Assembly: GCA_016647705.1 (NCBI GenBank)
Contig: CM028328.1
Span: 44,320,647-44,384,646 of the forward strand
Direction: 5' to 3'
Origin: Eucommia ulmoides
Lineage: Eukaryota > Streptophyta > Magnoliopsida > Garryales > Eucommiaceae
Length of the DNA stretch: 64,000 bases
The position numbers were made by a program, and so were the translations under genes. How positions within the stretch are numbered: position 1 is the first letter of the stretch; the number at the start of each line of letters is the position of its first letter. The notes beneath the pieces were generated by a model. It ran no database searches. It saw only the letters and a program-made list of their open reading frames with translations, and was not told the DNA's origin. Below are positions 38,160-50,297 of the stretch, one piece after another.

Positions 38160-39424
38160 ATATTTGATATTTTCTTTAAAATAAAAATATAACCACACTC
38201 CCCCCTTAATCCAAGGACGGGTTTTTTAACTCGTTAAAGCATAGTAATGAAGATATTATAAAACATACTCAATGAAGCACAAATTTAAAAAAATTAAGAA
38301 TACTCCCCCTTAATAAGACATCACTAATTTCTTAAGAATACTCTCCCTTAATAAAACATCACTAATTTCTCCCCCTTTATCATCTTCAAAAAACAAAATT
38401 TAGGGAGGGGGGAACCAAAAACATCACTACTCTAGGCAAATGTTATGAACTTTTCCACTAGAGATTTAGTGAGTATATCAACAAGCTAACCAAAACTATC
38501 AAAATCTTCAATATCATCTTTTTTATTTATTTATTTAAGCATAACATAATATTACCCTTCTTATGAACACTTCTCCTCATATATAATTTTAAACACACAA
38601 ATTTATGTTTAGGAGAATAAACTTGAAACAATCAAACTATTTCAACAAAATAACTTGTAATCATATTCAGTTAAGTCCGCATGCGTCACGAATGATACCA
38701 AATAATGTCTTCCCTTTATAAAAACAAAACATATGTTCTTTAACACACTAAAATAGGAAGCATTTCTCAATTATTTTATCAATCATAAATCTAGTGCATG
38801 CATAAATACGGATAAGTGCATATTTCTCTCACAAAATCTCATTTCTATTTTAGAATTAATAATCGTTTATAAATCAGTAGACATGGAACATAAGAACATA
38901 TTATCATGCATCAAGAAGCATAAAAACCTAGCTCAATCAAACTTATTTGAATAAAAGATGTATTCATGAATAAGAGCACATTATACAAATAATCCTACCA
39001 AAAAAATATGCAACAAATAATTAACATTATTTAGTGAGATCACAAATACTTAATTCATTTTCTAAACTACATAACATGCTTCAAAATTTAACTCATTATC
39101 AATACTTGATATAAGCACATAAAAATATGTTAATACTCCTTAACTAAATGTGATTCCCAGAATCACCCTACAATGTTTCTAAGACAACAAGTGAACACAT
39201 AATTGAAAATAGGTCTTAGAAATAATCACCAACTTACCTATTTGGCAAGTTGGGCACCTTCATCTTTAACAAATTTAATGAATTTAAAATGCGGAGGGTT
39301 AGGAGTACCTTTTATATCTTTTGGGATGACTTTGCTCTTTACCTTATTTATACCGATGATTGATTTGGGTGCGCAATTCTTCTTTGCTTGTCTGTATCAT
39401 CTCAACCTTTGATTTTTTCCATTT
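38160..39424 (-). other. M3 internal non-coding region
   Basis: AT-rich DNA between gag and the 3' LTR, where a complete copia element would have pol. No pol-like text is seen on either strand. Confidence 0.7.
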
Positions 39425-39612
39425 GATTTATTGATAATTCTCTTTGCACGTATCGCTTGTGGCCTCTTGATGATATCCCATCTTGCCTTGGGTACAACTT
39501 TTCTCTTAGTACATATCTCTTGTGGTTTCTTTACAACTTCACCTCTTGTCTTTGGTGCATCTATTCGCTTTGCACACGTCGCTTGTGGATCTTTAGTGAC
39601 TTCCTATTTTGG
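39425..39612 (-). repeat. 63-bp tandem repeat downstream of M3 gag
   Basis: Three copies with a 63-base period, seen from CTTGTGG at 39456, 39519 and 39582. The minus-strand translation in one frame gives a 21-residue basic unit (K-P-Q-x4-K-R pattern). It lies just after the gag coding text. Confidence 0.75.
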
Positions 39613-40395
39613 CTTTGATATAAACTCTTTAACTGTTCCTTCAGGTCCACTTCCGACATTTTGTAATTCTGCACAAGACTTTTCAACAATTTTCCTTGGT
39701 ATCCATTTCATTTTGGATTTGTCTTTGTTAGATATAATCTTTGGGTTCCGAAATGGACATGATATTTTAAAATGCCCAACCCTATTACAATAAAAACAAC
39801 TCAAATTTGATTTATCATAGAAAGCACGAGATGTAAAACACAAATAATTTCTAACAATAGCCACATAACTATCACTGGCTTGTGATGAAGGATGTGATGA
39901 TGAAGCATATCCACTTTGTCTAGAAAAATTATTTTTAGAATCTCTCGAAACAGACTTAAGGTCAAATTTTGATTTTTCAAATTTTTTCTTAAGTAAATCA
40001 ATTTTTGAATCAAGATCTGACCTTTACTTAGAAATCATCTCAAGATTATTTTTTAAAACTTTGTTTTCATTTCCAAGAGAATCCACTTTAGAGAGCAAAT
40101 TGTTAATTTCAAAAACAACGTCCAAAAATTCTTTTGTACCACAATAATCATCCAACTGCACTTTAGATTTTCGAACACTTTTTCCACCATTTTCAAAAGA
40201 AGCAATTTTTCTTTTTAAACTCAAGCTCTCTTTAGCAAAAAGTAGTGTGAGTGAAAGTAATTTTTCCATAACAATATAGACATTTTTATTATCACTATCT
40301 CCATCACTACCACAAGAATCATAGATCACATTATCATATACGCATTTATCACTATCAAAAGAAGATACACAAAACACATCATCCATGGTGTGTGC
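39604..40395 (-). pseudogene. M3 gag
   Basis: The coding text starts near MDDVFCVSSFDSD (about 40386), continues with a long Lys/Glu/Leu/Ser coiled-coil-like region (about 40290-40010) and reaches a CCHC zinc knuckle, CFYCNRVGHFKISC, near 39760-39800. The knuckle is complete and typical of gag nucleocapsid, which packages the genomic RNA. It is the best-preserved gag of family M in the window, and M1 carries a degraded copy. The region contains about one to two breaks. Confidence 0.82.
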
Positions 40396-40440
40396 ACGTG
40401 ACCGGTTTAGCTAGGATGTTAAGCCTAACGAGCTAAAACT

Positions 40441-40455
40441 AGCTCTGACACCAAT
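40441..40455 (-). other. M3 primer-binding site
   Basis: On the minus strand ATTGGTGTCAGAGCT lies immediately after the 5' LTR, an initiator-Met-type site. Confidence 0.88.
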
Positions 40456-42255
40456 TGTTGGCCTAGTGGAATACCCAAGAGAGGGGGTGAATTGGGTAAT
40501 AAAAAATTGATCAGAATAAAACTTCAATAAATTAAATAATTAATTTTAATCCTAAATTAATTATTATCTTTATATCACAGCGGAATTAAATAATCAATTA
40601 GGTGCACACCAAACAGCAAAAATAAACAAATAAAATATTGCAACACACCACGATATATCCTGGTTCACCAAGCTCCTGTTTGCTAGTCCAGTCCTCTGAG
40701 CCTTACAGAGATTCGCAATCACTAATACTCAATATCCCTTTAAAGGTAGGAACCAAATCCACATACCGATTCTTTTACAGGCTCAGAATCAACCTTTACA
40801 ATATCATTTTCCCAAGCTAAGGAAAAACCTCTACTTTTTACTAGCTAAAGAATAACCTAATTCTTTTTAACACTAAGGCCAAAGAATCAAAACCTCACCA
40901 ATCACTCCCAATATCCTTTTACCCGGTAAGGATTGAACCTTTACAAATTTCATTTAAACACAATTCTATCCAAGAAGAATTACTACCTCAATCCTTTTAT
41001 AGGAAGAGACTGAAACCCAATTACCCTTTTATTAAATACTCCCAACAGTATTTAATCCGTTACACTACTTAACAATACAAATTGATAAGTATAAAATCTC
41101 ACTCGGAGCTTCTACCAGCCCAGATAAATAATAACTCGATTAATATCCCAAATCTAGTGATAGAAAAATGTGAGATTAAAAATATGATTTTAAACAAGAT
41201 ATGGGCAACAAATAAATGAGCACGCAATCAGATTCAAGAAATTGTTTATAAAATTTTCTTTAATAAAAATCAGAAACAATTTCTAAGATCATTTTTTAAA
41301 AGATAAACAAGTAATGCAATAATAGAATATAATTGGAAAGATCTCACTCAGAATCCACAGAAAGAATGATTAGAACGATGTAACTTCAAATTCGGTAGCA
41401 GTAAAGATTAATAGTAATTGATTGGAGATCGTCTCTTAGAATAACTCACAAACTCTCAGAAAGATAACTCTTAAAAAAGCTCACTCTTATGATATGATAT
41501 GATTTCTCTTGTTAGATCTGATATCAATTCATTTAATAATGAAAAACGTAGGTCTATTTATATGGGAAATAAATCAGCTCTCTAACGGCTAGGTCCCATG
41601 TGTCATGACATTTAAATACTCTCTTAGACCCCTTACATCATTATGACTTCATTTTGGTTCAATTCACTTAATAATGGCTTTTAAATCTTTCAATTAAGTC
41701 CCTCAAATATTTCTCAATCTCAATTAATTAGGATAGAAACAATTTTATGTACCAAATTGAGAAACATTAAAACTTAATAAACCAAATTAATAGAATTTAA
41801 ATAATAGATGAAGGATATCTTAAATATCATCAAATCCCTAAAATCTCTCACAAATTCCAACCAAAAATGGCTACTTTTAGATATGATTTCGGAATGTGCA
41901 AGATCCTGAAACAGTGCCATAAGTTGACTTGTCTATAGACTTACCAATCTAGAGAGTTTTGTAGGTCGACTTGTTAGTCAACCTACCAATTTAGAGACTT
42001 TCACTTTTGGACATAGGTTGACCTACCTGTCGACCGACCATACTGGAAATTTTTTTCTAAACTCGTTTTTAACTCATTCTTATTTACGTTTTCGCCCCTT
42101 TAACCATTTTATTTTTTAAATAAGCTCCACTAACTTCTTAAATTCCATTTTATTCAATTACAAATATTTCTTTTCAAATAACATAAGAGCAAATAATTTC
42201 ATCTTATCAAAACACACATAAACAATAAAAACTTTTTGTACCGTGTGTGTGTTCC
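40456..42255 (-). repeat. M3 5' LTR, larger part
   Basis: 1800 bp of the LTR. The remaining about 211 bp lies at 61741-61951 on the other side of A3. GTCGAC sites occur at 41925-42050. Confidence 0.92.
41925..42050. repeat. GTCGAC palindrome array in M3 5' LTR
   Basis: The same array as at 37535-37705 with fewer units. Several sites have drifted to GTTGAC or GTCAAC. Confidence 0.75.
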
Positions 42256-43589
42256 TGATAGGTTGGAAATACCTATCTACTTCTAAGCTGGATTTGATCA
42301 TTTTCAAGTGAATTAGTTATATTTAATTGTGTTTTTGTTAGTTTTTATGTAATTCAGGTGTAAGGACGCAAACAAGCGACAAACGAGCGAAAACGATGGG
42401 AAAATGGTAAAGAAATTATGAAGAAACGAGGTTTCAAGATCACAGAATCCACCGCCGTGGCGAAGAATCCACCACCGCAGCGGTGAGAATGCAGAAAGGA
42501 CAGAAAGTTGGGAGCTATGCCACGGCTGCAGCCGTGATCTCGCCGCCGCGGCCGTGGGCTCTGCACAGCAAAATAGATATTTTGAGATATTTTGAAACCT
42601 TGTGCCTATTAATACCTATTCTCCCATTTCCCTTAAGAAATCTTGGATCATGGAACGTCCCTAACTTTAGGAGCTTGATTCTTGGCCATTCTTTCAGAGG
42701 ATATTCATCATCCGGAGAAGAGGAAACATTAGCGGATCGGTTTTTGGCGATAGTGGATCACTCCAATTTAAGATTAGATCTTTCTCTCTTTGTTTCTCTC
42801 TTTGTAATTTTATGTTTTATTGTAAATGATGATGAATACCTCTTGGTTTGTAGTTCTAATGGCCAAGATCATGTTAGATTAGATAAATATTAGTTAGGGA
42901 TCGATGTAGTTGTGTAAATACTCATTTGGTTTAATATATGTTTCTTTAACGGTTGTTTTCTTTTAAATCCGATTGTGTTTATCATTTTATAACAACTTCA
43001 ATATGCTTGTTAAGGTATTAGGGTTGGATTTGAGAATCTAGGGTTTGATACTTGGAAAAGGTAACTCTGGATTCAGATTAGGTTAAACACATCGTTACGA
43101 TTTAACGATCCAGGGGGGCGTTAGTTAGTGTGCAATCGATGACGTTGGGGCAAGACTCACTGGCCTAGAGTCATTAAGACGTTGAGGGACCTCGGCGTTG
43201 ACACGAAGTCACGTATTCCCCCGTCTTACACTCGGAAGAGGTGGCGGAGGAGTTTTAGAATCGAGATTGTCGGATACCATAAACTCTGTTATTGTTAACT
43301 AAAACGAAATCAAATGTGTGAACGAAGTCAATCCCTAGGTAATAAACTTAGTTAGGATTAACCCACTGATTTTAGTTTAGCTTAGTTTTAATTAGTTTAA
43401 TTTAAAATCATTTATTTAACCGTCTGAATAATAGGAGACTATGTCAATTGTGGTATTCAACTTATTCAAACCGTCCTTGTGGGAACGATATCTGATCTTA
43501 AACGATCTACTATATTAAAATTAGACCTCATGCACTTGCGAGTAGTCAATACGCGAGCGAGTAACAAACGCCTCGACGTACAAGTTTTT
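42256..43589 (+). repeat. A3 5' LTR
   Basis: 1334 bp, TGATAGGTTGG to GTACAAGTTTTT. It has a palindrome array with mixed cores (42440-42560), a TATA-like box (TATTAATA, 42607-42614) and the stem-loop block (about 43035-43275). Confidence 0.9.
42440..42560. repeat. Palindrome array in A3 5' LTR (mixed cores)
   Basis: Sites include ACGGCTGCAGCCGT and GCCGCCGCGGCCGTGG, with CACCGC/GCGGTG arms in the first part. It lies about 50 bases upstream of the TATA-like box. The 3' LTR has the matching array at 60545-60705. Confidence 0.82.
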
Positions 43590-43606
43590 GGCGCCGTTGC
43601 CGGGGA
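43589..43606 (+). other. A3 primer-binding site
   Basis: TGGCGCCGTTGCCGGGGA, the Athila primer site complementary to aspartate tRNA. Its first base overlaps the last T of the LTR-adjacent AGTTTTT. Confidence 0.9.
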
Positions 43607-43729
43607 TGGTGTTGAATTGGTTGATATTGCAACTAAGTAGTTGAATATTAATCCAGACAATTCTTTTGTTTTAATTTTCTTTTTATTTATTTTGTTAATT
43701 TGTTTCGTGAGTTGTGATCAAACAATGCA

Positions 43730-43950
43730 TGCATCATAGAAGAAGTTGAAATTCATGACTCTTAATCCCGAGATCAAGTATAAGTTGAAAAAGATAAGGA
43801 GAGAGAGAAGAATCCAACTTCAATACCATGAATCGTGATCCAACGGAGTATTTTTCCAAAAATTCCTTGTCTATGTGGGATTTTGGTGAATAATGCTCAA
43901 CCAAGTCTAGCTAGGGACATTAAATCAAGCAAGTTTCATTTTTTGATCTA
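43730..43950 (+). pseudogene. A3 gag start remnant
   Basis: A short coding-like stretch (KKLKFMTLNPEIKYKLKKIRRERR and then NNAQPSLARDI) resembles the N-terminal part of Athila gag, which precedes the retrotransposon gag domain. The rest of gag and all of pol are missing from A3. Assignment rests on two short motifs and is inferred. Confidence 0.5.
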
Positions 43951-44164
43951 AAACCGAGGGTATCAAATTTTACCCGATTTTTGCTATTATTTATTTTTTG
44001 GAGGCCGGATTGGTCTCGGAGCATGTTTGGAGGCAAATTAAGGAGTGAGGATATTCAGACATGTATTTCACACTTAAAATCGTTGAAAAAACAAAATGGA
44101 AATGCATGGTGTAGAGCGTTTGTGTGAAAACTTGAATAAAAAATGAAAATCCAAAAGCAGGCAC

Positions 44165-44410
44165 ACCACCGAGGTGCTGGAGGGAATCATCGCCTCGGCG
44201 GTGAAAATGCAGTAAGTACAAATGCCTTATTGCCGCAGCGGAGAAATCCACCGCTGCAGCGGTGAAGCAACTGAATGTTTTGTTTTGAAAAAGGTGCTTC
44301 ACCTCCGAGGCGGTGATTCCCTCCGCCTAGGCAGTGAAACAGTAGAAACATTTGGTTTTAAAAAGGCACTCACACCATCGCAGTGGTGATTCCCACTGCC
44401 GCGGTGGTGA
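44165..44410. repeat. Palindrome array inside A3, upstream of the extra frame
   Basis: Units of the type CACCGC....GCGGTG with changing cores in one array: CGAG, CTCG, TGCA, CTAG and CGCG. It lies about 620 bases before the extra frame and has a counterpart in A4 at 50298-50700. Confidence 0.82.
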
Positions 44411-44670
44411 GGCCTTTGGTTGATTAAAACCAACCCACTAAAACAAAATCGCCACATCTTTTTCAAAATACTCTTAACTCTCTCAAATCCCATCCCTCCA
44501 AACCGTTTCCAACCCTCTAAATCGTCCTTCTCTTAACAAAACTTGTAATTTCAACCACAAACCACATTCCAAAAATTGGATTTTTCCCCATTGTCGAAAA
44601 AGTTAGGGTTTAAGAGCGACGATGTGATTTTCTTTAATTTCTAATCATTTGGGCTGTCATTTCTCAACAA

Positions 44671-45025
44671 GTACGTGTTTAAGCTTATACATCTTTTATA
44701 TTTGTTGAAATCTTTGATTGATTTGCAAGATTATCTCAAGAATCATTGATTGTGGAATGTGCCCTAACCCTTTAAACCCCCATTTTCGCGATTTTCATGT
44801 TCTATGGGATTTTGCATTCATTTTTGGTGTTAAACTGAGTTGATATGGATTGTTTAATTGTGTGAAACAAAAATTCATGCTATATTGTTAGTATTTTGTT
44901 AAAATCGATGCAATTGGTGTATGCGTATTGAGTTTATGCCTTGATCTTGATAATGTTGATTTGGGGACTATTTTCTATTGTGCATATATGATTGGGTTGT
45001 TTTATTTTTTGATTGTGATTGCTAG
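44671..45025 (+). other. Predicted intron before A3 extra frame
   Basis: Donor context CAA|GTACGTG at 44671 and acceptor TTGCTAG|GAAAC ending at 45025, followed at 45031 by ATG. A4 shows the same pattern on the minus strand (50035 to 49647). Spliced messages for an extra downstream frame are described for Athila-like elements such as BAGY-2. Whether this one was spliced is inferred. Confidence 0.5.
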
Positions 45026-45030
45026 GAAAC

Positions 45031-45328
45031 ATGACTAAGAAAGTTGCTTCGAAGAGGGCATGGGGTGAATGGTCAAGTTCTCGAACCGGAGGTGCCACTA
45101 CAGACTACGATTCCACATATTTTGTGTCCAAGCAAGTGGAGAAGCATTTAAATTGATTTGAGAAAAAATGAACTTATATCTGACAAAGGGGATTTGATCC
45201 ATTAGATAACCTCCCGGCGGAATTTGAAAATGTCATTCGAAGCCGCAGTTGGGAAGAGTTATGCAAATTACCTCCCCAAGGTGAGGTGGTTGTACGCGCT
45301 CGGATTCAACTACTTTGTTTCCTCCTCG
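45031..45328 (+). pseudogene. A3 extra frame, left part (plant transposon protein)
   Basis: Begins ATG and reads MTKKVASKRAWGEWSS..., then a conserved stretch (GFDPLDNLPAEFENVIRSRSWEELCKLPPQGE) found in the same position of the A4 frame. The family is the putative plant transposon protein (Pfam Transposase_32-like), common in and near Athila elements, of unknown function. A4 interrupts it at 45329. It is a fossil. Confidence 0.65.
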
Positions 45329-46263
45329 TGGTAATTGGACTACTCGCAAGTGTACAAGGTCTAGTTTTAATATAATGGATCTTTTAGGATTGGATATCAT
45401 TCCACTGGGAATGGTCGGTAATTCAGTTGAGTATTGCGATTTCAATAGTTTCATATTATCTCGACTAATCAAATTTTGTTTGTTTTCTAATTACTATACT
45501 AAGATAAATGAAATTTATGAAGTTAGTTTTAATTACACTAATTACTTAGGTATAAATCTCTTTCATATAATGCATAACCGATTTCATTTAATTAGCTATA
45601 ACGATTTTTATCTAATCCGACAACCTCTGTATCAATAACTCCTCCGCTACCTCTCCCGAGTGTAAAACGAGGGATTACACGACATCGTGTCAATGAAGAA
45701 GTCCCCTTCAATACCTTAACAACCCTAGGTCGCGTGAGTTTTGAGCCAACGTCATGGGTTGCATACGTTCTAACGCCCTCCCGGGTCGTTAGAACGTCAC
45801 GTTGTATTTACCCTAGTCCGAATCTGGGGTTACCTCTCCCGAGTGTGAAACCCCGTATTCTCGGTTTATCAATACAAGTATAATAACAAGAATAACGATA
45901 AACACAATCGGATTTAGACAAACTACTCGTTAAAGTAACATAAATTTACTCAACTAAACGGTTACATGATTTCGACTACACCTAAGTAACATTTAACTAC
46001 TACTACAAGATATTAACCATATACCATACAAAATAAGTGGGATTCAACATTCTTAGATATGAAAAAGTGATTACAAAGAATAAAACAAGAGAGAAACGAT
46101 CAAATCTGGAAGTGAAATAGTTCACTGTCACTAATGATCGATCTGCAAGTTATCGTTCTTTATCTGAATGATGAACCTCCTTCTTGATCTTCAAAATATA
46201 GCTTAAGAGCTCTTTTCTAGGGTTAGGGTTCTTCAACAACCAGTTTCAGACGTGGCCAAGGGG

Positions 46264-46271
46264 TATTTATA
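46264..46271 (-). promoter_or_regulatory. TATA box of A4 3' LTR
   Basis: TATAAATA on the minus strand, about 47 bases downstream of the nearest palindrome of the array. A5 has the same arrangement. Confidence 0.7.
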
Positions 46272-46317
46272 GGCTTAGGGGTTCAAAAATATCTAAACAG
46301 ATATTTTGACCTGTTCT

Positions 46318-46642
46318 GCGATTTTCGCCTAAGCGGTAGAAATTCCGCTTAGGCGGAGTTTAAGTTAGTTAGAATTCCGCCTAAGCGGTAGAATATTCGC
46401 TTAGGCGAAGGACTAACTTCTTGGCTCCTTATATTTCTGACGGAATTCTGCCTAGGCGGTAGCTACTTGGCCTAGGCGGATTTACAGCAGTGCAGCTCTA
46501 TCCAGCAGTTCAGTACTTCCAGCGTTCTGGTGGATTTCCGCCTAGGCGGTGGAAACTTCGCCTAGGCGGATTCAATACTTCAGCCCTTGCAACCTTCTGA
46601 TGAATGTCCGCCTAGGCGGTGGAAACTTCGCCTAGGCGAATT
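46318..46642. repeat. CCTAGG-core palindrome array in A4 LTR
   Basis: About ten TTCGCCTAGGCGG-type or related GCTTAGGCGG sites, spaced mainly 20-45 bases, many as face-to-face pairs. It lies just upstream of the TATA box. Confidence 0.88.
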
Positions 46643-46826
46643 TGCTCTGTTATTTGAAACCTCATTTTTTTGGCTACCCCTTTCGCACCATTTTGATCGG
46701 TTTGCCAATTGTTTACATCCCTGCTCCTGACTAATAAAAACAACTTAAACGGTATTCAAACTTCAATAAAATACTCGAAAACTGGCAAATTCGGTTTAGA
46801 ATTAGATAGGTATTTTACACCTATCA

Positions 46827-47469
46827 AATACCCCCAAACTTGGAATTTTGCTAGTCCTCGAGCAAAACACCCTAATGCTAAATAACACTAACTACACTAA
46901 TTAGCTACATCCTAAACTACAGATACGTAATCATTAACAAATAAGACGTATACGCCTGTGAGATTTAAGTTTAGTCAAAGAAACCATAATATTCTTCCCT
47001 CAACAACCCGTAATTAGATCCGGTTAAGGAATAACACACTTCACGTGGTGTTCCAGAATTTCAACACTCAATATCAGTTCAAATCATTTTAGATCCTATT
47101 GAAATGTGTGTGTGTGAGAACTCGGATATATAAAAAATCAAACGCCGGATTGGATTTTTCAATGAATAAGATCATGACTTAAATTTGTTAAAACATTATG
47201 GGAAACCATATGCTTGAATGGGCTCAACTATCCACTAATGTAGGTTCGGACATTCACCGAGATCAATAGGGCTTGGTCAGGCTTTGAAGAACGGCCAAGG
47301 GTATCGTAGGATTAGAAACTCGTTATAATTTTAATGATACCCGAGGTATAAACGCTTGTCGCTAAATCTCTCTCATGACTCCCTTATCTTTGAAGATATT
47401 ACCCTGAATAGGACTTAGTAAACTTGTATTCACTTGTCAAACTATCGAATTTAAACACTATATTCACAT

Positions 47470-47504
<35 letters not shown>

Positions 47505-48537
47505 TAGTGTACACCCCCAAACTTATTCAATTTTGTACAATTTTAGGGGTGTTTAGATACAACTAAAAGCTTGACAAGTGAATACTCTTATACTTAACCA
47601 AAAATACTGAAACCCCGATTGCCCGCTTCAAGTTAGCATACTCTAATGCTACTTGTTTTCATTCAATTTTTCACTTTTATTCCTAGAGACAATGGTTCTG
47701 AAAAATTTACCTGGTTAAAGTATAGAAACAAGTTCAGAAAATAAAAAATTTTATGGGCTTCGACAGGAGAACGAGGGAATAACTTTTCAGGTTAGTTTCA
47801 AACGGTTCAAGCGATAAAAATGAAGGCCTATATCATGCCTCCGGAATTACCTTACCTATAATTTTGCCTCAAGCCTCCCCCAGTCAAGTTCTAGATTCCT
47901 CATTTCTGTCATGCACTTAATACTGAATAATCAGCATCCAATCGCTCAATTTGTTATACAACTAGTTTATGTAATCGTGCGATTTAGGATCAAAATAATT
48001 TTTACCTAATCAACATGCTAAGCACACAAAACACACGTGAATGGCATTACCCTCAACCTTAAAACACAATTTAGGGGGTAATTTTCATCATTGGGACATG
48101 GTTCGGACGAACTCGAAAACTCAGTATGCTTGTACAACTCAATTCATTAACAATTCTACTCTAATTCTACAAACTAATATTACCTATGCTAATTATCCTT
48201 ATAGATGCATAGCTAAACATTACACATGTATAACAAAAAGAATTTCAAAATTTACAAAAAATTTAACATTAATAAATAAATTTGTACAGCAAAAAGAATT
48301 TTTGTTCCCCTTTACATCAAAAAATTTTCATCCTTCTTATCCCCCCAAGAAAAATAAAAACTACATACGTTTGCAGGCAACTACATACGTTTGCAGGCAT
48401 TACTCTCCCAAACTTGAACGAGGCATTGTCCCCACTGTCTAAGCAGCGAACCCAATAGCAGAATAGAAAAATATGTATTGAAACTGGGGTGGACACATAC
48501 CTAGGAAGGAAGACTTAGAAGTCTAACCTCATGCCGT
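46827..48537 (-). other. A4 3' untranslated region
   Basis: Purine tract next to the LTR (46827-46840) followed by about 1.7 kb without a coding frame of note. A 34-base T run lies at about 47470-47503. Phrases are shared with A1, A2 and A3 (for example GGTGTTCCAGAATTTCAACA at 47047-47066). Confidence 0.75.
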
Positions 48538-49641
48538 TCATTGTGGTGGAGATGGTGGTGATGGCTCATCCGGCTCGGAAGGCAGCACGGGCGTATAACG
48601 CACCATGTCGATTCTAAGATGCTCGAATATAACACGTTGGTTTTGATCTTGCTGCTGGATGTAGGACTCTATGTAGTTCTCTATCCGAGCCAAATTAGCT
48701 TGAAGCTGGCTCACATCGGACTGGAGACTACGGACATCTCTTGAGATTTGGGTGATCTGGCCTCGGCTGGTTGTAGGCGTTGGTGGTTCGGAAGGACCGA
48801 CTTCTTCCTCTTCTTGACCCTCATCTCCTTCTCCTGGTCCGCCTTTCCATAACCTGTTAATCATTGCTAGATCAAGTGGCTTCACAGGTAGAAAGGGGCT
48901 TGTGGACGTGATCCGAACTCCGGCTCGTTGAAAGAGCGCGGTGAGAAAGGAGGGAAAAGGGAGGCCACCCTTTTTCGTCCCGACAGTATGAAGTATGGAA
49001 GAATAAATGTGCCAGTCGACATTTATGGGGGTCCCTCTATCGATGCCGTAGAGCATGAAAGCTCTCTCCTTGGACAGGTCATACACATGGGTCGTCGGGA
49101 GCAGATTGGCGCAGATAAATGAAAACCAAATCTTTGGGATCGATTTCAGAAATCGCGACTTGAAGATTTCTTGGCCCTGCCATGTGTTGGTCCATTGTGC
49201 GTTGCCTGTCGTCAAGGCCTGAATCACCGAACTCATGGTTGGTGAGGCGGCATCGTCTAAATCTCTTGAGGCTTCAGGCCCTGTCAACCCTAGCAATTCA
49301 TTAAAATGATCAGCACTGAATAAGATGGGAATGTTTCAGACCCGTGTTTGAACCCCTGTGGCCTCTGCGATATTTGCATAAAATTCTCGAAGTAGGGCCA
49401 ACTCTCCTGTGGAAGGTGGAGCACAAAACTGTTGCCATCGTTTTTGCACGATAACAGTTCTGATTTCTTCAGGAAGGTCCTTCAAAGGCCTAAATCCTCT
49501 TTGACGGATGTCTGGCCGCTTACTCTTATGCTCTTTATACCGATCCTCCGCCTGCTTAGAAACAAATTTAAGGGAATTGAAGTCCGACGCAGACGGAGGT
49601 TCGTCTGTTCTTGGATGCTTGGCAGCCCGTTGTTTTGCCAT
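48538..49641 (-). pseudogene. A4 extra frame (plant transposon protein)
   Basis: Begins ATG at 49641 (MAKQRAAKHPRTDEPP), right after a predicted splice acceptor. The first part holds RGFRPLKDLPEEIRTVIVQKRWQQF and REFYANIAEATG. The second (MLGLTGPEASRDL onward) holds SIPKIWFSFICANLLPTTH, KERAFMLYGI, INVDWHIYSSILHTVGTKKGGLPFPSFLTALFQRAGV, then an acidic stretch and a probable coiled coil (DVRSLQSDVSQLQANLARIENYIESYIQQQ). It matches the Transposase_32-like family of unknown function. It is broken in about one place. Confidence 0.75.
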
Positions 49642-49646
49642 GTTTC

Positions 49647-50035
49647 CTAAAAATTAAAATCTCAACACCAACCACAATAATAACAATAGAATATGCAATT
49701 CAAACCCTAGTCAGCAAACCAACCATACCCTATTTTATCAATCATATGCCAATCAAAACCAAATGATACAAATCTCAATACATATCCTACCAACCATAAC
49801 CAAATCATATTTTTGTCGCAATGTAGCGCAAACTACATGATTCACATTGTATATCAACAAAAAATATGATAGGGTTTATCATTTAGCATTCCTCAATCCT
49901 ATTTAGCATGAAAATCGCAAATTAGGGTTTAAAGGGTTTAGGGTTCCAATCAAATCCAATGTTTAGTTGAAATAAATGAGCAAATGAAGCAAATAATTCA
50001 TCAACTAAGTGAAGAATAGGATCATTGACACTTAC
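49647..50035 (-). other. Predicted intron before A4 extra frame
   Basis: On the minus strand the donor is ACAA|GTAAGTG at 50035 and the acceptor ATTTTTAG|GAAAC ends at 49647, six bases before the ATG at 49641. The acceptor side (TAG|GAAACATG) is the same as in A3. Confidence 0.5.
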
Positions 50036-50297
50036 TTGTCGAAAAATTTGATCAAATCAATGGAGAATGGTGATTTCGCACTGTTTTACTGCTCGAACCC
50101 TAATTTTTGAGAATGGGTGGAGGAATTCCAAGTTTTGAGGAAGATTCTTGGTGAAAATCCAAGTTTTTAGCACTATAGAATGAATCTTTAAAGGGAGGAA
50201 GGAATTTGGGATGGTGAAATGGAGAGGTTTCCTGAAATTTTTAGGAGGGAAATACCGTTTGCGAAGTGGACTGTGTGTTTTAAAAATAGAGTTCGCG

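Larger units (their letters stand above)
45329..46826 (-). repeat. A4 3' LTR
   Basis: 1498 bp. On the minus strand it begins TGATAGGTGTAAAATACC and ends ...AATTACCA. It contains the CCTAGG-core array (46318-46642), a TATA box (46264-46271) and the stem-loop block (about 45635-45875). Confidence 0.88.

Noticed and set aside
39431-39793. Plus-strand frame of 120 residues
   Set aside because: It lies opposite the M3 gag tail and zinc knuckle. The real coding text is on the minus strand.
46318-46642. CRISPR-like array (short repeats with spacers)
   Set aside because: Repeats are about 12-base palindromes with irregular short spacing in a plant LTR, with no cas genes.
48041-48442. Plus-strand frame of 133 residues
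   Set aside because: It lies in the A4 3' untranslated region, AT-rich, with no recognisable domain.
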